DNA from: Gracilariopsis chorda
Taxonomy: Eukaryota; Rhodophyta; Florideophyceae; Gracilariales; Gracilariaceae
Direction: 5' to 3'
DNA length: 64,000 nucleotides
NCBI GenBank assembly: GCA_003194525.1
Contig: NBIV01000013.1
Coordinates: 434,001 to 498,000, forward strand
In this document: in pieces, positions 41,492-53,820 of the stretch
How the letters are laid out: each line of letters starts with the position of its first letter
Position numbering within the stretch: the stretch's first letter is position 1
Translations under genes and position numbers: made by a program
The notes under the pieces: model-generated
Told to the model about the DNA's origin: nothing
The model's input: only the letters and a program-made list of their open reading frames with translations
Databases searched by the model: none

Positions 41492-43665
41492 ATGTCGAGA
41501 AATCCCTCCGATGCGGAGCCAGTGGTTACGCGTAGTCGCTCCCGCGACAACGCGGACACATCCGAAGTTCGGTTCGTACCCCGTATCCCTATACGGACAA
41601 GTTCCAGCCGTACTGGCGCCGCTTCATCGCGGAATGATACCCCCGACCGGGAACCCCGGAACCTCCTTGTGCCCTCGTTATCACCCCCGCAGGGGAATGC
41701 AGCATCGACTCCGGCTGTTGCCGCAGTGCCCCAGGCACCCCGGCCTGCTCCCGCTGTCGCGGCTTCAAGCCCCCGTGGAACGGGCGATAACAACCCCCAG
41801 GGGACTTCCCTGGAATCCCAGGTCCGCGCTCTGTGGACCGCCCATGACACCCTTGTAGGGGAACTAAAATCCCTCCAAGAGGTGGTCTCGGCAACCCCCG
41901 TAAAGGAGGTCGCCGAGGAACTCCGTATTTTACGGTCTGACGTCAACTCCGTGTTGGAGAGTTTGGGACAACCCGCCACCTTCATCGAAGGAGTTGAAGC
42001 CCGATTTGATCTGATTGGTGCCCGCCTGGAGACGCTGGAGCAGTTCGTCCTCATGGACAAACCATCCCCGGATGATCCGGTAAACGAGGCATCGCACAAC
42101 GACCAGCTCGCTGGGAAGAAGAAACGCCGTCATCGACGGAAACACCACCGAAAATATTCGGACTCCGATTCTTCGACATCGTCGGACTCATCCCGAAACC
42201 ATTCGGTTAGCTCGAGCTCCTCGGACTCCGACTCGGAGGACGAGAAGCGAGGCTACTCCTCCCGCTCGAAGCGGTCATCGGCCACTGAAGGTGTGGTCCG
42301 AACCCGCCAGAAGGGGAGAAGACACCCCGGTCTCCGGGAATTGAAACCGACAAACTCGGATTACCGGAAGCTTTTATCATACCGGTACTACCGGCTCGAA
42401 GACTCGTCACTTGGACGTACGCCCCGTGGTACGAGAAAGGTGCGAGAATGCATTAAGCGGATGCAGCTCTCGCTCCGCAACCAGTATTTTACTGGAGAGG
42501 ACCCAGTCCTAGTACTGGATTTCCTATCCCGCTTTGTAGCGGAGGCCTATATCCTCGGTATGAATGAGGGACAAGCCTATTTGGCTTTACCGTATTTCTT
42601 ACGGGGAGTGGCGGAGGACCAATACACCTCTGTCAGAGGATCTTCTCGTGCCTCCGAGGGAGGAGTTACTTGCTGGCCGGAGGCTGTGCAGTATCTTCTG
42701 CGCTCCTACGCCACCAACACCGCTATTCAGCAGGCTATCCTCGCTTTGCGAGATACACGCCAGCGTGCTGGAGAGACCGAGACCGATTACTCGGTGCGCC
42801 TTAACAAGGCTTTCCACAGATGTGGTAACGTATACCCCGCTGGGGAGCGTAGTACCATGTTCATCGATGGTCTTGACCCGGCAATCCGGAGTTTAGTTAC
42901 CCGTTATCGGGAGGACAAGCGGAGGATCACCTACCTCGAGCTGGTTCAACACGCCCGAGCGGAAGGGGATGCACTTCGTGCAAGAACTCCGAACAATCGG
43001 TGTAAATCCGCCAAGGCGTTGTTGCTGGAAAGCGAAGCTTCCTCACTCCCGCTCACCGCGGATGGGAACCCTGGACAGGGATTTGATACCGTGCATTTGG
43101 TGCAGGAGGATGGTGTGTCGATACCCACCAGTGATTTACCGTCAACGACGGAGATGACCCGTGATACGGGAACGGAAGACCCCGTTTTGTACGGTGGTAA
43201 CAGTCGGGTTCAACCCCAACGACTCCCGTTTTCAAACGGTCAATCCCGTTATCAACTGCCTGGATGGACTGGCACCCGCCCTGTGGTTCGCTTCTCCGAT
43301 ACTCGGAATAATAATCCGCGTGTCGCGGTATTGGCTCTCATTTGCCACCTGTGCTACGCCCATGGCCATACCTCCCTCAGTGTATTTGTTCACTGAAGGA
43401 TATGGCCAAGGTGGTGGCAAATTATGAGGCCCTCACTCCAGAGGAGAAACGTTCCGTCCCGACGGTTTCCTACCGCCGTGGTAAAACGGACTTTTCCCAT
43501 GCCCTACCACAGACCCCGCGTGCGCGGCAAGATTCATACACCCCGATTCGGGAGATCACGCAACCATCCGTTGCAACCCCCGCTTATGCGGATAGAAACC
43601 CCCGTCAACGGGATGAAGCACTCGTTGTCGAGGAAACCAACCCACCGACGATGGCGAAAAACTAA
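41492..43665 (+). mobile_element. Element C gag region
   Basis: The N-terminal part is Arg/Ser/Pro-rich and disordered, followed by a basic and serine stretch (KKKRRHRRKHHRK and SDSDSEDEK). The capsid domain follows (FLSRFVAEAYILGMNEGQAY ... ERSTMFIDGLDPAIRSL, about 42520-42900), then the zinc-knuckle area (CHLCYAHGHTS near 43345-43380). The coding end (AACTAA, near 43663) is followed by the inverted repeat CTCCC/GGGAG. Gag would form the virus-like particle. Confidence 0.85.
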
Positions 43666-43682
43666 CTGATGGAGTCTCCCCT

Positions 43683-46610
43683 TTGGGAGAGGCGTCCTCA
43701 AGAACGAGGCTGTTGGCACCCGAGGCGTCCTCGCCTCGCTACCCGGTGAAAGTCCTCTCGAGGAAAGACACCGCTGACGCGGACTCTGCGCACCTTGGTG
43801 TGTTGCGTCGCCCGTGGATACGGAGTAAAAATCCCCGGATTCCCGGTAGAGTCTTGGTCTTGGCCAAACGCAATTATAAGGTCTATGCCAACCTTGGCCT
43901 TGATCCCCAGTTTATGGTGAGGTTTCTCACCGTCCTGGATACAGGTGCAGGCCCCAACTTCGTTGTGGAATCATTGTTACCCCCGCTTGTGCGGTCGCGT
44001 ATCCGCTCTGACGCGGTCCCCGACATTTCGGATGCGAACAACAATCCGTTACAAACGGTGGGCACAGTGGACCTTGTCGTGAGACTTGGTACCTCTGTGG
44101 TGAAGTTGGACTTCATCGTTTGCCGTTCATTGGCAGCACCAGTCATACTGGGATGTGATTACTGCGACAGATTTGTCGACGCAATGAGGGCCCGCCTCAG
44201 GCGTGTAGAACTTGACGACGGATCGTCGGTTCCGATTGTTCGCTGCCCGCTAAAGCGGTCCTCTCGGAAACAAGTTCCGCTCCCTGCTGCGCAGGAACCA
44301 CCGCCCGCGTCCCGCGAGTCCACCAAGCTCCGCGTCGCTGCCTCGGTTTCTATACCGGCTGAGTCCCAAATCTGGGTGCAGGTAAATTCCCGTCAACACG
44401 GTCTTCGGGTTATACAACCCCTCGCCTCGTTGTACGAGAAATCCCAGCTGGCGCTGGCTAATGGAATTGTCTCCATTTCCCCGGATGTCCCTTTCCGGAT
44501 ATTGGTTGCCAACCTTGGCAAACACCCCCACTATCTGGTAAAACACCAAGTAATTGGGAGTGTAACCCCCCATCCTATGGGAATGCTGCCAACGAAGATG
44601 ACAGCCGCCGATGTACTCGGGGTTACCACCTCTTCTGAGGAGTTCCCCCCGCCGTCCGAAGACGTCAAGTCTAAGGAGGGGGAGGAAACCGCTACTTCAG
44701 CGTCGAAAATACCGAGTAACTCGGAATTGCGAACCACACCTGTTCCACAGGACAATGCTCCATCGAGCAACGACCGGATTGATCCGGAAAAAGCACTTGA
44801 AGCGCTGGACTTCAGCCACGTGCCAGAGTCGCACCGCGACAAACTCCGTACTATGTTACGGGAATTCACCACAATGTGGGATGGCTCGCTTGGCGAGATT
44901 AATGCAACGGAACACCGGATCGATTTAATCCCCGGTGCGCGACCGGTTGCACAACCCCCTTACAGAGCAGGTCCGAAAGCTCGGGAAGAGGAGCAGTCCC
45001 AAGTGGACAAGATGCTCCGCGCAGGTGTGATTGAGCCCGCTCAATCACCCTGGGCATCCCCAGTTGTACTGGCTTTAGAGGCCGACGGAACCTGGAGGTT
45101 CTGTGTCGACTACCGCCGTCTCAATGCCGTGACCGCTAGGGACACGTACCCTATCCCTCGTATGAACGAATGCATTGACTCCCTTGGAGACGCCACCGTG
45201 TTCACGGCTCTCGATGCCAATTGGGGTTATTGGTAAGTACCTGTCAGACAGGAGGATCGCGACAAAACCGCATTCACCTGCCACGCAGGAACGTACCGCT
45301 TCAAGCGGATGCCATTCGGGTTAACCAACGCCCCCGCCACCTTTCAGCGTGCAGTAGATATTCTACTCAACCGCTTTAAGTGGCGGAGTTGTCTGGTCTA
45401 ACTTGATGAAATTATCATCTTCTCCAACTCATTGGACGACCATCTCACTCACGTCCGAGACGTGCTGACCGTACTCCGCGATGCGGGAATTACCCTCAAG
45501 TTGAGGAAATGCGAGTTTTTCACGGATACTGTGAAGTATCTGGGTCACACTATCCGTCCTGGACGGTTAGCGATCGAGAAAGCTCGAGTCAAATCCCTCG
45601 TTGAGGCGGAAGAGCCCCGTACTCAAACGGAACTGCACTCCTTTTTGGGGCTGGTCAACGTCTATCGACGGTTTATCCCGAACTTTTCGGATACTGCGGC
45701 GCCCCTAAACGCGTTGTTGCGAAAGGGGAACCCCCCAAAACTGGGAACATTTACGCCCGAGCAATCGGAAGCTTTTAACTCCTTGGAGGAGGCTGTCACA
45801 TCAGCACCAATCCTACATCTCCCAAAACTTGGGTTGCCATACTCCGTAGATACGGACTCGAGCGACTACCAAGTCGGGTGTGCTCTTTTTCAAACCACCC
45901 CCGAGGGGGAACGACATCCAATTGGTTATTGGTCGCGATCGCTCAATGTTCATGAGCGGAACTACTCCGTATCGGAGAAAGAGTGCCTCGCCGTCGTATG
46001 GGCGATGACCACTCTGCGCCCCTACCTTATGGGAGTTCACTTCACCGTGTACACGGATCATTCCTCATTGAGGTGGTTGATGAATATCTCCAACCCGTCG
46101 GGACGCCTCATGCGCTGGAGACTCCGCCTCGCGGAATATGACTTTCAAGTCATTTATAAAAAGGGTGCGCAGAACACCCAGGCCGACGCTTTGTCGCGGT
46201 TACCCACAAGTGGGGAAGCACTCCCAACGGAGGATGATGAAGTCCCATGTTTCATGGCTATAGACCCGGATGATCCGGAATATGCCATCGAGGCTAGGCC
46301 AGAAAACTTGGACGAGGATGCTGATTTTGACGAACTACTCGCATCGCGAGATAAATCTGAGAACCCGTTACCGGGAAACTTTGTACCGGTATCACCGGAA
46401 GAAATGATCCGAGAACAATTCGGCGACCCATTCTGTACGAGAATTCGTGCCAGTATCAACGGTGGTGAAGATCTCCCTTTCGGGGTAAACGACAAAGGCT
46501 ACCTCGTAAGGAAGGTCGAAGCCCGCCCACAGATTGTGGTACCTCATTCCCTGCAGTCGCGGGTGTTACATCTATCACACTACGCCCAGGTGGGAGGAAA
46601 CTCTACCTAA
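43683..46610 (+). mobile_element. Element C protease-RT-RNase H region
   Basis: Protease active site VLDTGAGPNFV near 43935; RT fingers and palm with WRFCVDYRRLNAVT and FTALDANWGYW (45090-45230); RT connection with KYLGHTIRPGRL; RNase H with HFTVYTDHSSLRWLM and NTQADALSRLP (about 46035-46205). The region starts in the -1 frame to gag. Confidence 0.88.
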
Positions 46611-46639
46611 CCCTGCGAAGGGATTTCTATTGGCCCGCC

Positions 46640-49375
46640 ATGACGGTGGATTGCTACGCAACCGTGCGGTTTTGTAGCAAATGCGCGAAGAATCGCGTCA
46701 AGCTCCGCAAAAATGCGAAGAAGATGAAACTATTCCCCGCACGGGCGCCACTCGAGTTTATCGCAATTGATATTCTCGGACCACTACTCACCACAAAACG
46801 TGGAAACAAGTTTCTACTTGTCATCACCGACCGCTTTTCTAAGCTGGTACGGACTGTCCCTCTTCGGAGGATAACCGCTCTCACGGTGGCCCAGGCTCTG
46901 GTGACGCACTGGATTTTTGTCTACGGTCCCCCTGTGGAGGTGCTCTCCGATAACGGGAAACAGTTCGTGAGCAAGTTCTTCCAGGATGTTTGTCGCATCC
47001 TGGATGTCAAGAACTTGTTCACGACTACCTACCACCCCCAGTGTAATGGGCAAGTTGAACGGTTTAACCGGACGTTACTCGCGGTGTTACGTTCCTACGT
47101 CGCTGACCACCCAACGAATTGGGATCTCTACGCTGATGCGGTAACCTACGCGTACAATACGCAGGTACACCGGACTACCGGAGTTTCGCCATTCGAGTTG
47201 GTTCTATCTAGAACACCCCCGCCTGTGGCGCTGGAACTCCAAGCTACCTTGGACAATTTCTCATCTGTGGGTATCTACCGGCAGCAATGGAAGCAATGGC
47301 TTTCCAAGCTGGTCCCCGCTGCGCGGAAGTCTATGGCACGGGCCCAAGCCGCTTACAAGCGGGATTTTGATGCTCGCTTGCGAGGGAAACCGTCCCCGAT
47401 TCGGGCGAATAACTACGTCTTCATCAGGAAGGAGTACTACAACCCGGAACGGGAGAAGCGCCATAAACTCTCGCCTGTGGCGGATGGACCATTCCAGGTC
47501 ATCTCTGTAAACACCGACACTGTCGTAGTAGAGATGGGCGACACGCACGAACGGATTTCCCGTGATCGTGTTGTCCTTGCCCCTCCTCCCTCGTCAGAGG
47601 TAGTCCTGGATCTAGGCAACCCCGTTTCTACGGACTCTGCAACACCGGAACCATCCGGGAGTACTAGGCCTACGGTACTACCACACCCCAGCCGGGGACT
47701 CTCAGACCTACCGACTCTGTCGGACTCACCGGCTCAGCCGGGTAATTCGGGCCTCTCAGCGCCCGCCCCTACCACGTCTGCCCCACTGGCGCGCATCTAT
47801 ACCCGCCAGGCGGGGAATGTTATCCCTTATCCCGCCGCTCCGTCTAAGGAGGGGGAGGAGAACACTCGTTTTCGAGGGACGATATCGCCGTCGCAACGGG
47901 AAACACACCGTAACATACGGAACACTGACCGTGGAGCACGGAGTATGTCACGCGACACTAATCCCCCGTTCCCGGGCAGTGCTGTGAACCAGGAACCAGA
48001 CGCGCAGGCCCCGCAAAAGCGGCAAATACACCGTTTGTCACGGGAAAACGAGAAGCCTCCCTCCAATACCGCAGCAGCGGAAAGGCAATCGCCCGATCCA
48101 TCCCCGGAGGCTTCGCCACAAACGCGGAAAACATACCGTGCTACACGGGAAGTTGAAGTGCAACTACCGCACACCCCTGTCAGGGAAGGATCCCCGATAA
48201 GGGAGTATGGTGACGATTGCCCCCAATCCCCTGAGCAGGGCGATGCCTCGAAGCCGCCGTTGGCGGAAGTCCCCACGCAAGCGGTTCAATCAGGTCGATC
48301 AGACCCGCGCCTTGCGGAGAAGGGGCGCCGAGATACGCCGGCCTCACAGGGAAAACCCCACACCCAACCTGGGGAAAAAGGCAGCCAAGCCGCAGTCGAA
48401 GCTTCAGGCCCTGGCTCGCAAGCACCGGAAACGCCTCCCGTCACTGACGGAATCGAAGCCCCCGCTGCGGGGAATAATTTGCGCCAACCCCCGCAACGTT
48501 GCGGCGAAGAACCGAGGAACTCGGGAAAAACGCGCGCCATCGCACCCTCGAAACCGGTCGTACCGGACGCTGCTCCTCCTCATGGAGATAGTGCACCGCG
48601 CTTAGCGGCAATTTCCCTGAAAAGGGTGTCATCGGCATCTGCCCGGCACCCCCGAAAGGGGAATTTTGACCAAAATACCGGTGTATCGGAGTTAGCCCCA
48701 GGCAACCCGTCAGTAGCCGGGGACACCACGGCATCGCCGGAACGTATGGTGCAGAGCGCTCGTGCGCCTGGCAGGGAGGCGGTTCGCCACCCAATCACCG
48801 TGTCGCACGGGACCCCCCAGGGGATTGTGAAAATGCCGATCCCGCAGGAGCGGTCATCTTCCCGCAAACTCGCGGTTCGTGAGCTCAACCGCGAAGGAGG
48901 AACCCAAGTCCCCCGCCGACTGGCGGTTCGCCCGGCCTACCGTGAAGACGGGAACAACGACACCCCTCTGGCGAAAAACTTGCCGGTGGAAACCGTGACG
49001 CCACACACCCTCTTGAGGGATATTTTCCCGCATGAGCAGCGGCCACTAGGACAGCGCACGGCAACGCCGGAGACATCGCCGACAACCCGGATAGGGGGTA
49101 ATACACCGCGCAGCGGACAACCCTCGCAAGGGAATACAACCACCACCCGGCACGGCCGGCAGGTCTACGAACGAGAGTTCGTAGTAGACCGACTTGTCGG
49201 ACACACCTGGGACCAGGATGGTATTCTACAATACTGCGTCCGCTGGTACGAGTATGACCCCAGTGGGGATACGTGGGAGCCAATTGAACACCTCCCACGA
49301 TCGCAGGTCGTGCGATACCACCGTCAAACGGGAACTGCAGCCCCAGCCACGCTGGTTTATGCCCAAGTCGGGTAA
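46640..49375 (+). mobile_element. Element C integrase-linker-chromodomain region
   Basis: One open stretch of 911 residues. Zinc-binding CSKCAKN near the start; catalytic core IAIDILGPL, VLSDNGKQF and NGQVERFNRTLL (about 46750-47080), supplying the two Asp and the Glu; GPY/F module (ADGPFQVISV, residue about 280). A linker of roughly 500 Pro/Arg/Ser/Glu-rich residues follows, then a chromodomain at residues about 843-905 (EFVVDRLVGHTWDQDG, WEPIEHLPRSQVVRYHR). Usual chromoviruses have a far shorter link between GPY/F and chromodomain. Confidence 0.9.
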
Positions 49376-49617
49376 CGTTGCCGCGCGAACGGAGGGCGAT
49401 AGGAAAGGATAACCAGGCAAGGTCCGTCGAAGACGGGGAACTCAAACGAGAATCACCGTTCTAAACGGGAAAGTTTATTCAAGGGAGCAGCTAGCTCCCC
49501 ACAACACTATACTACACTAGCTGGCTATGCCAGGAAAGGAGAACCGGAAACGGCGCACGCGCTTTTATCACCCATTTTCGTCTGGGAACCCTCCGCGTCC
49601 GCGGTCGTTTTCCCGTC

Positions 49618-49631
49618 TTAGGGGGGGGATA
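49618..49631 (+). other. Element C polypurine tract
   Basis: A run of G and A (TTAGGGGGGGGATA) directly before the 3' LTR, the usual plus-strand primer for reverse transcription. Confidence 0.75.
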
Positions 49632-50456
49632 TGTAGTGCAACGCCCTCAAGGAGGGATTCTAGGTACTTGAACGCTTTCCCGATATTATCGGTTGTGTAG
49701 TGTGTATATGAACTACGCCCCACTATGGTGGATATGGACACGTGGGACACGGTTTTGGGTCAATTGGCGGTTGGCCACAGTAGTGGATGTTGCCACGAAA
49801 TGTGGAGTATTTTAGTTAATATTATTTATTATTTTCACACCCATTTCTGGGAAGCTAGTACTTAGTGCGACGGCGCACTGCCGTCGCACCAGTAAACCTT
49901 CCCCAACAAGGGACCCCAACCTGGGGAATTGGCTCTAGTTGTTGCCGCTTGCGCGCGTACTCTACTCCTCCTTGGAGGGAAACGCCGTGAACCACGGGAC
50001 ATCTAACCCCCTTGCACATCTAAAGGGACCCATCACTGGGAGTCATATTATTCCAATTGCATTGGTGTTTCGCCCTGTAGAGGGATATTGTTACCGGCAT
50101 TGCCGTATCTGCCCGTCGCTCTCGCGACCCACTTCGTCCTCTCTTTCTCCTCTTCGCCCTTCCTTTTTCCCCTTTTTAGGGTAGCACCTCCCGCTATCCG
50201 CGGCCCTCGTGTGCGCATCCGCTCACACACCCCCACTTACGTGGAAACATACCTCTACTGAGGATCACACCCCGCTCACGCGGATACCGATTCTTCGCCT
50301 TCACCTCCCTGCGCGAGTCGCGACAGGTGTCCCTGGTCTTACAAACCGGCTTCGCCGTGACACCTCTGGGAGGGCTCTACCCAACTGGGTTCACCTCGTG
50401 AGAGGAAGATCCCGAACGTCTTTCGGTGTTTTTCCCCTTTGGGGCATTGCACCACA
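49632..50456 (+). repeat. Element C 3' LTR
   Basis: 825 bp, about three differences from 40563-41387. Hairpin GTGCGACGGC / GCCGTCGCAC at 49865-49889. Followed by target duplication GTACA at 50457-50461. Confidence 0.95.
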
Positions 50457-50461
50457 GTACA
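50457..50461. repeat. Target site duplication of element C, right
   Basis: GTACA, matching 40558-40562. Confidence 0.9.
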
Positions 50462-51173
50462 CAGCGAGTGTAATGTCCTGAGGAGAAGAACCCAAGCCCG
50501 AAAAGGGGCAAAGGTCGTGCTCATAGTGGCAACAGACCCTACAACCAAAGGCGAAAATAGTGAAAAAACACAAGAAACAACCCAATACTGGGGCGGAGAT
50601 CTGTCCTGCAACAAGACAAAAAAAATAACACACACTGTTAGACCCACGGTCGGTGTACTTACACAGAAGTCCTTGATGGTCCTGAGGAAATAGTCGTACT
50701 GAAACCAAACGTGGTTACTCTTCAGATGGAGTCGCGAACCTACAAAGGCAGTTGCGACCAGAGCCAACACTCTAGTTAGGGTGCGAACCTCAGTTAAGTT
50801 TACTTGATGGTGACGACGGTGAGGTCAGCTTCTTCTAGGTAGGTTCTACAGTAATTATCTAAAATAATTAATTAAAGTAGTGCAAACCTGCAGAGGTCCA
50901 TACACGTCGAGAAGCCACTCTGAGGGTCCACAGGTGCCACTCGCTCAAGTCGTATATCCATAATCAGATCCAAGGTCTGTACACGCGTACCACGCATCCT
51001 GCCCAATTGAGGCTATTCATGAACTAACCTGCGTGGTGAAACCCCATCCATAATCCACCACAATTCAACCCAATTTTTGGGGAAACTCATACCCTGAGAG
51101 GTGTTGAGCCATGACATCGACACATCCTATGAGAAGGATCTTCATCGATCTGAACGCCATGCGTTGCTCCACA
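50462..51173 (-). repeat. R1-type LTR, copy 2, inner part
   Basis: Aligns from end to end with 1-715. Its right end GCGTTGCTCCACA is directly followed by the gag of element E. The AT-rich block near 50850-50875 and the end sequences suggest minus orientation. Separated from 40346-40562 by element C. Confidence 0.6.
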
Positions 51174-53820
51174 GATAACACCTCCAGGGGAATTGCCTGG
51201 AATCTCAGTTTCACGCCTTGTGGACCACCCACGACACCCTTGTGGAAGAATTACAAACCCTCCGTGAGGTGGTGATGGACACCCCTACAAAGGGGGTCGC
51301 AGAGGATCTCCGTATCTTACGGTCTGATGTCAACTCTATGTTAGAGAGTTTGAGGCAACCAGCCACCTTCATAGATAGAGTTGACTCTCAACCTGATCGA
51401 GTTCGTGCCCATCTGGAGACGTTAGAGCACTTTATCCTCATGGATAAACCGTCCCCGGATGATCCGGCACAATCTGCGTCACACCACAACCAGCATGCTC
51501 GAAGAAAGAAACGCCGCTATAAGCGGAAATACAAACGAGATCACTCGGATTCAGATTCTAAGACATCATCGGATTCATCCCGGAACGATTCAGATGGTTC
51601 TAGTTCCTCGGACTCCGATTCGGAGGACGAGGAACAAGGCCGCTCTCCCCACTCTAAGCGGTCATTTGCCACCCAAGGTGGGATTCGGACCCGCAGTAAG
51701 GAGAGAAGACACCTTGGTCTCAGGGAATTAAAACTGACGAACCCGTTGTATCAAAAACTATTGTCATACTGGTACTACCCGCTCGAAGATTTCTCTTTTG
51801 GACGTACACCCCGTGGCATGGGGAAGGTGAGAGAGTGCATAAACGTATGCAACTCTCACTGCGTAACCAGTATTTTATTGGAGAAGACCCAATTATGGTG
51901 TTGAACTTTCTTTCCCGCTTTGTGGCTGAAGCGGATATTCTTGGAATGAATGAGGGACAAGCCTATTTGGCATTACCGTATTTTTTACGGGGAGTGGCAG
52001 AGGACCAGTACACCTCTGTCAGAGGATCATCTTTTGCCTCAGAGGGAGGAGTGACCTGCTGGCCGGAGGCGGTGCAATATTTATTGCGCTCCTATGCCAC
52101 CAATACCGCCCTTCAGGGGGGAATCCTCGCTTTGCGAAATACTCGTCAGCGCTCAGACGAGACTGAAACCGATTATTCGGTGTGACTTAACGAAGCCTTT
52201 CACGGTTTAAGGAATTTATAACCCGCAGGGGAACGTTGTACGATGTTCATCGATGGCCTTGACCTGGCAATCCGGATTGTTGCCACTCGTTACCGCAAGG
52301 ACAAGCGGAGAATCACCTACATCAAGCTTTTTCAGCACGCTCGAGCGGAAGCGGAATCACTTCGTGCAAGGACTCTGAATACTCGGTCTAAGCCCGCCAG
52401 GCGTTGGTGTTGGAGAGTGACTCCCCATCGCCCTCTCTTTTTAGCGGATAGAACCTCCCAACAGGGATACGACACCGTGCATTTAGCACAGGGAGATGGT
52501 GTGTCTATGCCAACCGCGGACTTACCGTCAACGACGGAGAACACGTTCGAAACGGCCCAAGACAACCCCGTATTGTACGTGGGGAACAATCGCGTTCACC
52601 CACCACGAATCCCGTTTTTGAACGGTCAATCCCGTTATCGATAGCCTGGATGAAATGACACCCACCATGCGGTACACTTCTCCGATGCTCAGGATATTAA
52701 CCAGCACGTTGCCGTGTTGGCCTTGAGTTGCCACCTTTGCTACACCCATGGCCATACATTACCTGAGTGTCTTTGCTCACTGAAGGATATGGCCAAGGTG
52801 GAGGCAAATTACGAGACCCTCACTCCAGAGGAGAAACGTTACGTTCCGAGGACTTCCTACCTTCGTGCTAAAACGGATTCCTCGCATGCCCTCCCATCTA
52901 TCCCGTGTGCGCGGCTAGCTTCAATTAACCCGAGTCAGGTTAAATGAAGTCACGCCAACGTCTGGCGCAACCACCGCTTATGCGGATAGAAACCCCGGCC
53001 CCCGGAACGAAGCTCTCGTGGTCGAAGATCCTGGACAGCCTCCTACGGCGGGAACCTCCCAGGAAAACTAACTGAGGGAGTCTTCCATTTGGGAGAGGCG
53101 TCTTCAGATATAAGGCTGTTGACGTCCGAGGCGTCGCCGCCTCGCTCCCCGGTGAAAATCCTTTCAAGGCAGGATACCGCAGACGCAGACTCCGCAAACC
53201 TTTCCGTGCTGCGTCACCCGTAGATATGGAGTAAAACACCACGGGTCCTGGATATAATCTTGGTCATTGCCAAGGGCATCTACAAGGTTTATGCCGACCC
53301 TGGCCTTGACACCCATTTTATGGTGAGATTTCCAGCAGTCCTGGACACTGGTGCAGGCCCGAACGTCATCGTGGAATCATTGGTACCCCCGCAGGTGCGG
53401 TCTCCTATCCGTTCCGAAACGGTTCCCGACGTCGCAGATGCGAACAAAAATCCGTTAAAAACGGTGGGTACCGTCGAGTTAGTCGTGCGGTTGGGCTCCT
53501 CCGTGGTGAAGCTCGACTTTATTGTTTGCCGGTCATTGGCCACTCCAGTCATCCTGGGATGTGATTACTGCTACAGATTTGTCGACGCAATCAGGCCCCG
53601 TCTTATGGTAGTAAAACTCGACGACGGATCATCAGTCCCGATCGTCCGTTGCTCACTGAAGCTTACCTCGCAGAAACAAGTCCCACTACCTGCTACGAAG
53701 GAACCAACGTCTGCGTCTCGCGAGTCCACCAGAGTCGCAGCCTCGGTTTCTATACTGCCTTATTCCCAAGTCTGGGTGCAAGTCAATTGCTGTCAATACG
53801 GTCTTGGGGTTATTCAACCT
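51174..53820 (+). mobile_element. Gypsy element E fragment (diverged relative of B and C)
   Basis: Gag (51218-52950) with the capsid domain (AEADILGMNEGQAYLALP) and CHLCYTHGHTLPEC zinc knuckle, and the start of pol with protease VLDTGAGPNV near 53340. It aligns with C at about 75-80 percent of bases. It begins at the right end of the R1 LTR and ends where element D inserted; the preceding bases AACCT (53816-53820) would be the target site of D. No LTR of its own is seen. Broken, with about half a dozen breaks, and clearly older than C. Confidence 0.8.

Larger units (their letters stand above)
40563..50456 (+). mobile_element. Gypsy element C (complete chromovirus-type LTR retrotransposon)
   Basis: 9894 bp with two 825-bp LTRs, GTACA target duplications, primer-binding site, gag, protease-RT-RNase H, integrase, a long linker with terminal chromodomain, and a polypurine tract: every expected part is present in order. 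The LTRs differ at only about three positions by my comparison (about 0.4 percent), so insertion was recent. It is structurally whole but carries a few breaks (about four). Pol is in the -1 frame relative to gag. It sits inside the older R1 LTR. Confidence 0.95.
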
